From an uncultured Bacteroidales bacterium (GTDB lineage Bacteria; Bacteroidota; Bacteroidia; Bacteroidales; UBA932), in contig CAKUSF010000014.1 in assembly GCA_934678915.1 (NCBI GenBank), forward strand, positions 1 to 27,883: DNA of 27,883 nt, written 5' to 3'. Position 1 is the stretch's first letter; each line of letters opens with the position of its first letter. The position numbers and the translations under genes were made by a program. The notes under the pieces were generated by a model. That model made no database searches, was not told the DNA's origin, and worked only from the letters and a program-made list of their open reading frames with translations. Positions 24,908 to 27,883 of this stretch are shown piece by piece.

Positions 24908-26188
24908 ATGGGCGAGATGATTGACAATTTTGACATAGATGTGGCTGATTTCAGCCCGATAATGACACCAATCCAGTCAATGATTAAAGTCATTGGTGTT
25001 GGAGGTGGAGGATGCAATGCTGTTAACTACATGTACCGAGAGAAGGTGGAAGGATGCAGTTTCATCGTCTGCAACACCGACCGGCAGGCTCTTGACGGGA
25101 GCCCAGTGCCTGTCAAGATCCACATCGGAGAGAATGCCCTCGGAGCCGGGACCGATCCGGCAAAGGGGCGCAAGGCTGCATTGGAAGCTCACGATCAAAT
25201 AGATAAAGTAGTCCTTGGCAACGACACCCAAATGCTGTTCATCACTGCCGGAATGGGTGGCGGCACAGGTACGGGAGCAGCCCCAATCATCGCCAAGATG
25301 GCCAAGGACAAGGGAATCCTGACCGTTGGAGTGGTGACTCTTCCTTTTGAAAACGAAGGCGAAAATGCCATGTCCAGAGCCATTGACGGCATCCACGAGC
25401 TCGTGAAGAACGTGGACAGTCTTCTTATTATCAACAATGAGAAACTCTACGATTTCTTCGGCAGCCATCTCGTCCATGAGGCTTTCCCGAAAGCAGATGA
25501 AGTCCTCTCCACCGCAGTCAAAGGCATCACGGAGATCATCAGTCGCCCAGGCTACATCAACGTGGACTTCGAAGACATCAAAACCATGATGCGTAACAGC
25601 GGAATGGCTCTAATGGGATGTGGGACCGGAACCGGCAAAAACAGGATAGATGATGCAGTGAAAGGTGCATTACAGTCACCGCTTCTGAACGACTTTGACC
25701 TCAAGACAGCCAAGAGTCTGCTCATCAACATCACCTGCGGCAAAAATGACAAGGGCCTGACAATGGACGACCTGTCAGAAATCAACCATAAAATTTCTGA
25801 ATATACCGGCAATGTCAAGAAATTCAAGACCGGACTAGTCTGGATGACAGATCCCGAAATCGGTGACAACATCCAAATCACTGCCATAGCCACAGGCTTC
25901 AAGGTCAACGATTTGAGAAAAATTGCCAGAGCCGATCTCGGTAATCTGATCATCATCGGTAAAGACTTCACATTCGAGAAGCAATCGCTCCCGGAACCGG
26001 AGGAAGAAATAAACCTCACTGGCAAGGTCAAGATCATCGGCTACAACACTTCCGACAATGTGAAGCGTTTCCATTTCGATCCGGACAAGAAGCCGGCCTT
26101 GGCAGTGGAACACGGCCAGAGCCTTGCCGAACTGGAACGAATTCCAGCCATCAAGCGCGCTGACCGTCAGGAAAAAGAAATGGTGTAG
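24908..26188 (+). CDS. ftsZ: Cell division GTPase FtsZ
   Basis: FtsZ is a tubulin-like GTPase that forms the division ring. The 426-residue protein has the N-terminal GVGGGGCNAVN, the tubulin signature GGGTGTG at 117-123, and the T7-loop NVDFEDI. A variable linker leads to the C-terminal peptide IPAIKRAD (412-419), which resembles the I-P-A-F-L-R-x motif that binds FtsA and other partners. A short tail RQEKEMV follows it. It is the last gene of the dcw operon. It converges with the next minus-strand gene with only 15 bp between stops and no terminator hairpin in the gap, so the transcripts probably overlap. Confidence 0.98.
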   Translation: MGEMIDNFDIDVADFSPIMTPIQSMIKVIGVGGGGCNAVNYMYREKVEGCSFIVCNTDRQALDGSPVPVKIHIGENALGAGTDPAKGRKAALEAHDQIDKVVLGNDTQMLFITAGMGGGTGTGAAPIIAKMAKDKGILTVGVVTLPFENEGENAMSRAIDGIHELVKNVDSLLIINNEKLYDFFGSHLVHEAFPKADEVLSTAVKGITEIISRPGYINVDFEDIKTMMRNSGMALMGCGTGTGKNRIDDAVKGALQSPLLNDFDLKTAKSLLINITCGKNDKGLTMDDLSEINHKISEYTGNVKKFKTGLVWMTDPEIGDNIQITAIATGFKVNDLRKIARADLGNLIIIGKDFTFEKQSLPEPEEEINLTGKVKIIGYNTSDNVKRFHFDPDKKPALAVEHGQSLAELERIPAIKRADRQEKEMV

Positions 26189-26203
26189 GCACCACTTCCA
26201 TTG

Positions 26204-26656
26204 CTAATACATCATGCCATCGAACCAGTCATTGGCCCACTTGTCAGTGATGTCAACTTTCCATTGACCATTCTTTTCTTTATAGATGGTCACAACCTCT
26301 TCCTTGTCGTTGATCTTTCCCGTAACGTAGGCAACATCAGTGTTAAAATAGAGGTCATCGAATTCCCTCCTTTCGGAAAGAATCTTGACTTTGACGTCAC
26401 CGGACATCTTAGCTTTTTTCAATTCCGCTGGAAGGACCTCCTTTCGAGCTGACTCAGCAGTCATGGCAAGTTCGGACAAAAACGCTCCATCGAACTTGAT
26501 GTAATCCGCAACCTTGATGTCTCCTGAATAGTATAATTTAAAAAACTGTTCGGCAACTCCTGATGGAGTTGCCGGGTACTCTTCCTTTGGCGTTGCAGAA
26601 CAAAGCACACAAGCCAAACTGGTAAAAGCAAACAGTATCGAGATGAAACGCTTCAT
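26204..26656 (-). CDS. Exported small protein, DUF4878/NTF2-like
   Basis: This protein has about 150 residues when started at 26656 (MKRFISILF), 2 bp after the stop of the upstream gene; an in-frame ATG at 26683 would overlap that gene. The N-terminus is a signal peptide (hydrophobic ISILFAFTSLACVLCSA). The mature part, with A-E-Q-F-F-K-L-Y-Y-S-G-D early and a final run of beta strands ending in G-Q-W-K-V-D-I, follows the pattern of DUF4878-like proteins with an NTF2-like fold. Function is unknown. It pairs with the membrane-protein gene upstream, so both probably share a transcript that runs toward ftsZ. Confidence 0.6.
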   Translation of the reverse strand: MKRFISILFAFTSLACVLCSATPKEEYPATPSGVAEQFFKLYYSGDIKVADYIKFDGAFLSELAMTAESARKEVLPAELKKAKMSGDVKVKILSERREFDDLYFNTDVAYVTGKINDKEEVVTIYKEKNGQWKVDITDKWANDWFDGMMY

Positions 26657-26658
26657 AA

Positions 26659-27291
26659 CTAAACAGACGCGATCTTCTTCCAACCGATGATTATCATTAT
26701 AAATGCAATGATGTCAAGGACACCTCCGATGAAACCACCGACAACAGGGATGAGGCCTATCACTGCTCCGATTATCGAAAGAATCATTGCTGTGTAGAGT
26801 TTAGAAGCACCCTCGCGAGCAATTGTCGGGAAAGTTTGCGAGTTTCTTAGAGCAGAGTAGCCTAAAAGCATCATGATGCAAGAGACAATGACACAAATTC
26901 CTTTGAGAATCCATCCAGCAAGTGGAATAAGTCCCAACACATAGCCTACAATGCTGATTATCGTAGCGGTGAAGAGTTTCTGCACGGCATCCTTATCTTG
27001 GATATTCACCACATTCCTAAAATCCTTCAAACCGAGGAAGAACATGACATAGCCGGCAATTATCGCCAATGAGATGATGGCATTGAAAGCGACTCCACCG
27101 CCTCCACCATTACCGCTGAGCATGGACACTCCAGAAGATATCGAAATAATAGGACTTACAACGTTAGCAACGACCCCGCATAGTGAATAGATCAAAACAC
27201 CGTAATACATCTGTTTTGTCACCGCAGTCCAAGCGTTTCTGTTGAAAGGCTCAAGCGGGCCTTGGTTCTGGAAATTGTTTACTGTTTCCAT
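26659..27291 (-). CDS. Membrane protein built of three hairpin repeats, unknown function
   Basis: This 210-residue protein has a polar N-terminus (about 25 residues, rich in N and Q) and about six hydrophobic segments. I do not recognise a characterised family. Two stretches are clearly homologous: about 107-149 (ATIISIVGYVLGLIPLAG ... LLGYSAL) and about 167-208 (AMILSIIGAVIGLIPVVG ... IIIGWKKI). A third, more diverged unit begins at about residue 29 (GVLIYSLCGVVANVVSP) and carries a glycine-rich loop (GNGGGGG). Each unit looks like a membrane hairpin followed by a short polar link. The downstream gene for an exported small protein starts 2 bp after its stop, suggesting a functional pair. Confidence 0.65.
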   Translation of the reverse strand: METVNNFQNQGPLEPFNRNAWTAVTKQMYYGVLIYSLCGVVANVVSPIISISSGVSMLSGNGGGGGVAFNAIISLAIIAGYVMFFLGLKDFRNVVNIQDKDAVQKLFTATIISIVGYVLGLIPLAGWILKGICVIVSCIMMLLGYSALRNSQTFPTIAREGASKLYTAMILSIIGAVIGLIPVVGGFIGGVLDIIAFIMIIIGWKKIASV

Positions 27292-27538
27292 GGTAAATAG
27301 TTTTTTTGTACGACCCTCGCTCTATCAGGCCATTGGTTCTAATACAAAAGTGTAGAGCTAATTCCGTCCACTCAAATCAGCTTGACGAAAACACTTTAAA
27401 TGTTGATGTTTGAGAAAACTCCCCAAAAACGTTACAAAAATAAGAAATAATCTGCTCTATAGCAACAGCTACTTTGGCAAAACTCAGAGAATATTCATCT
27501 ACAAAGACAGCAACTCATTACTTAGTAATCCTAAAAGG

Positions 27539-27883
27539 CTACCCGAATATGTCGCGGAGTTCCTTGTTGCTGAGTTTGCCTATCCAGCTTTCTCCGGTGG
27601 AGACGGTCATCTCGGCGAGATGTTTCTTACGCTGGATCATATCATCTATCCTCTCCTCGAAGGTGTCCTTGGTGATGAAACGGTGCACCATCACGTTCTT
27701 GTTCTGGCCGATGCGGTAAGCACGGTCGGTGGCCTGGGCCTCCACGGCAGGGTTCCACCAAAGGTCGAAATGAATAACGTGAGAGGCAGCGGTCAGGTTC
27801 AGTCCGGTTCCGGCGGCCTTCAATGACAGGATGAATATCTTGTCCTCCTTCCCGTTCTGGAAACGGGACACCATCTCGTTGCG
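27539..27883 (-). CDS. SNF2-family helicase, C-terminal end (5' part outside window)
   Basis: The reading frame is open to the window edge, and 114 C-terminal residues are visible. They contain the end of the SF2 helicase C domain: SLKAAGTGLNLTAASHVIHFD (motif V), W-W-N-P-A-V-E-x-Q-A-x-D-R-A-Y-R-I-G-Q (motif VI, typical of SNF2/RapA-type ATPases), and FEERIDDMIQRKKHLAEMT. Bacterial members are DNA-translocating ATPases, often 900-1200 residues long. Domains upstream cannot be seen. About 250 bp without a recognisable gene separate it from the membrane-protein gene downstream. Confidence 0.92.
   Translation of the reverse strand, partial: RNEMVSRFQNGKEDKIFILSLKAAGTGLNLTAASHVIHFDLWWNPAVEAQATDRAYRIGQNKNVMVHRFITKDTFEERIDDMIQRKKHLAEMTVSTGESWIGKLSNKELRDIFG

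Noticed and set aside
10454..26188. Lack of ddl, murB and murF in the dcw cluster as a possible deletion
   Set aside because: Genes are packed without scars, and this reduced gene set is the usual Bacteroidota arrangement; murF and ddl are normally elsewhere.
27345..27352. CACTTTTG on the minus strand as -7 box for the membrane-protein gene
   Set aside because: It misses the first T of TAnnTTTG and has no -33 partner; too weak to list as a promoter.
27517..27529. ATTACT/AGTAAT inverted repeat after the helicase gene as a terminator
   Set aside because: A 6-bp AT-rich stem with a 1-nt loop and no T-run would not be stable enough.
27410..27826. 138-residue plus-strand ORF at the right end
   Set aside because: Its second half is antisense to the SNF2 helicase motifs V and VI, and the first half is AT-rich intergenic sequence without family features.

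Overview
The window looks like a chromosomal segment of a Bacteroidota bacterium, most likely order Bacteroidales; I cannot name a genus. The signs are a type III glutamine synthetase, an MraY with a long insert between membrane segments, a FtsL/FtsI/MurE/MraY/MurD/FtsW/MurG/MurC/FtsQ/FtsA/FtsZ gene order without ddl, murB or murF, a PASTA-tailed FtsI, and TAnnTTTG-type -7 promoter boxes. Most gene starts lack a Shine-Dalgarno sequence. There are no tRNA, rRNA, CRISPR, transposase or phage genes.

Left part (1-8.4 kb). The 3' part of upp runs convergently into rpoN, with a 6-bp overlap. rpoN is the last gene of a minus-strand three-gene set: LEA-like lipoprotein, SPOR-domain protein, sigma-54. 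A 70-bp divergent gap with two TATCTTTG boxes separates this set from miaB, which is followed by a cardiolipin synthase gene. The cls gene carries an in-frame 18-bp tandem repeat related to an inverted copy just downstream. A perfect 29-bp inverted repeat lies between cls and the convergent type III glutamine synthetase gene.

Middle (8.37-10.45 kb). The 460 bp upstream of the glutamine synthetase gene have no convincing protein gene. They hold a minus-strand promoter-like box, a candidate structured RNA of about 225 nt ending in a terminator-like hairpin, and a GC-rich array of competing hairpins. Beyond this lies an exported protein fusing a glycerophosphodiesterase domain to a eukaryotic-type phosphomannomutase-like HAD domain.

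Right part (10.45-26.2 kb). This is a complete, tightly packed division and cell wall (dcw) operon, mraZ to ftsZ, with 4-bp overlaps or gaps of up to 13 bp. MraY and MurG make the lipid-linked precursors, MurE, MurD and MurC build the peptide stem, FtsW and FtsI polymerise and cross-link septal peptidoglycan, FtsL and FtsQ are divisome scaffolds, and FtsA and FtsZ form the cytoplasmic ring. Four TGGAA repeats at exact 10-bp spacing sit just upstream of the mraZ promoter box and look like an MraZ operator.

Right end. Two minus-strand genes, an exported small protein and a repeat-built membrane protein, converge on ftsZ. A 247-bp gap without a recognisable gene (27292-27538) follows, then the 3' end of a SNF2-family helicase gene. 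Across the window the palindrome GAATATTC and its half-sites GAATAT/ATATTC are strongly over-represented in all reading frames and on both coding strands.
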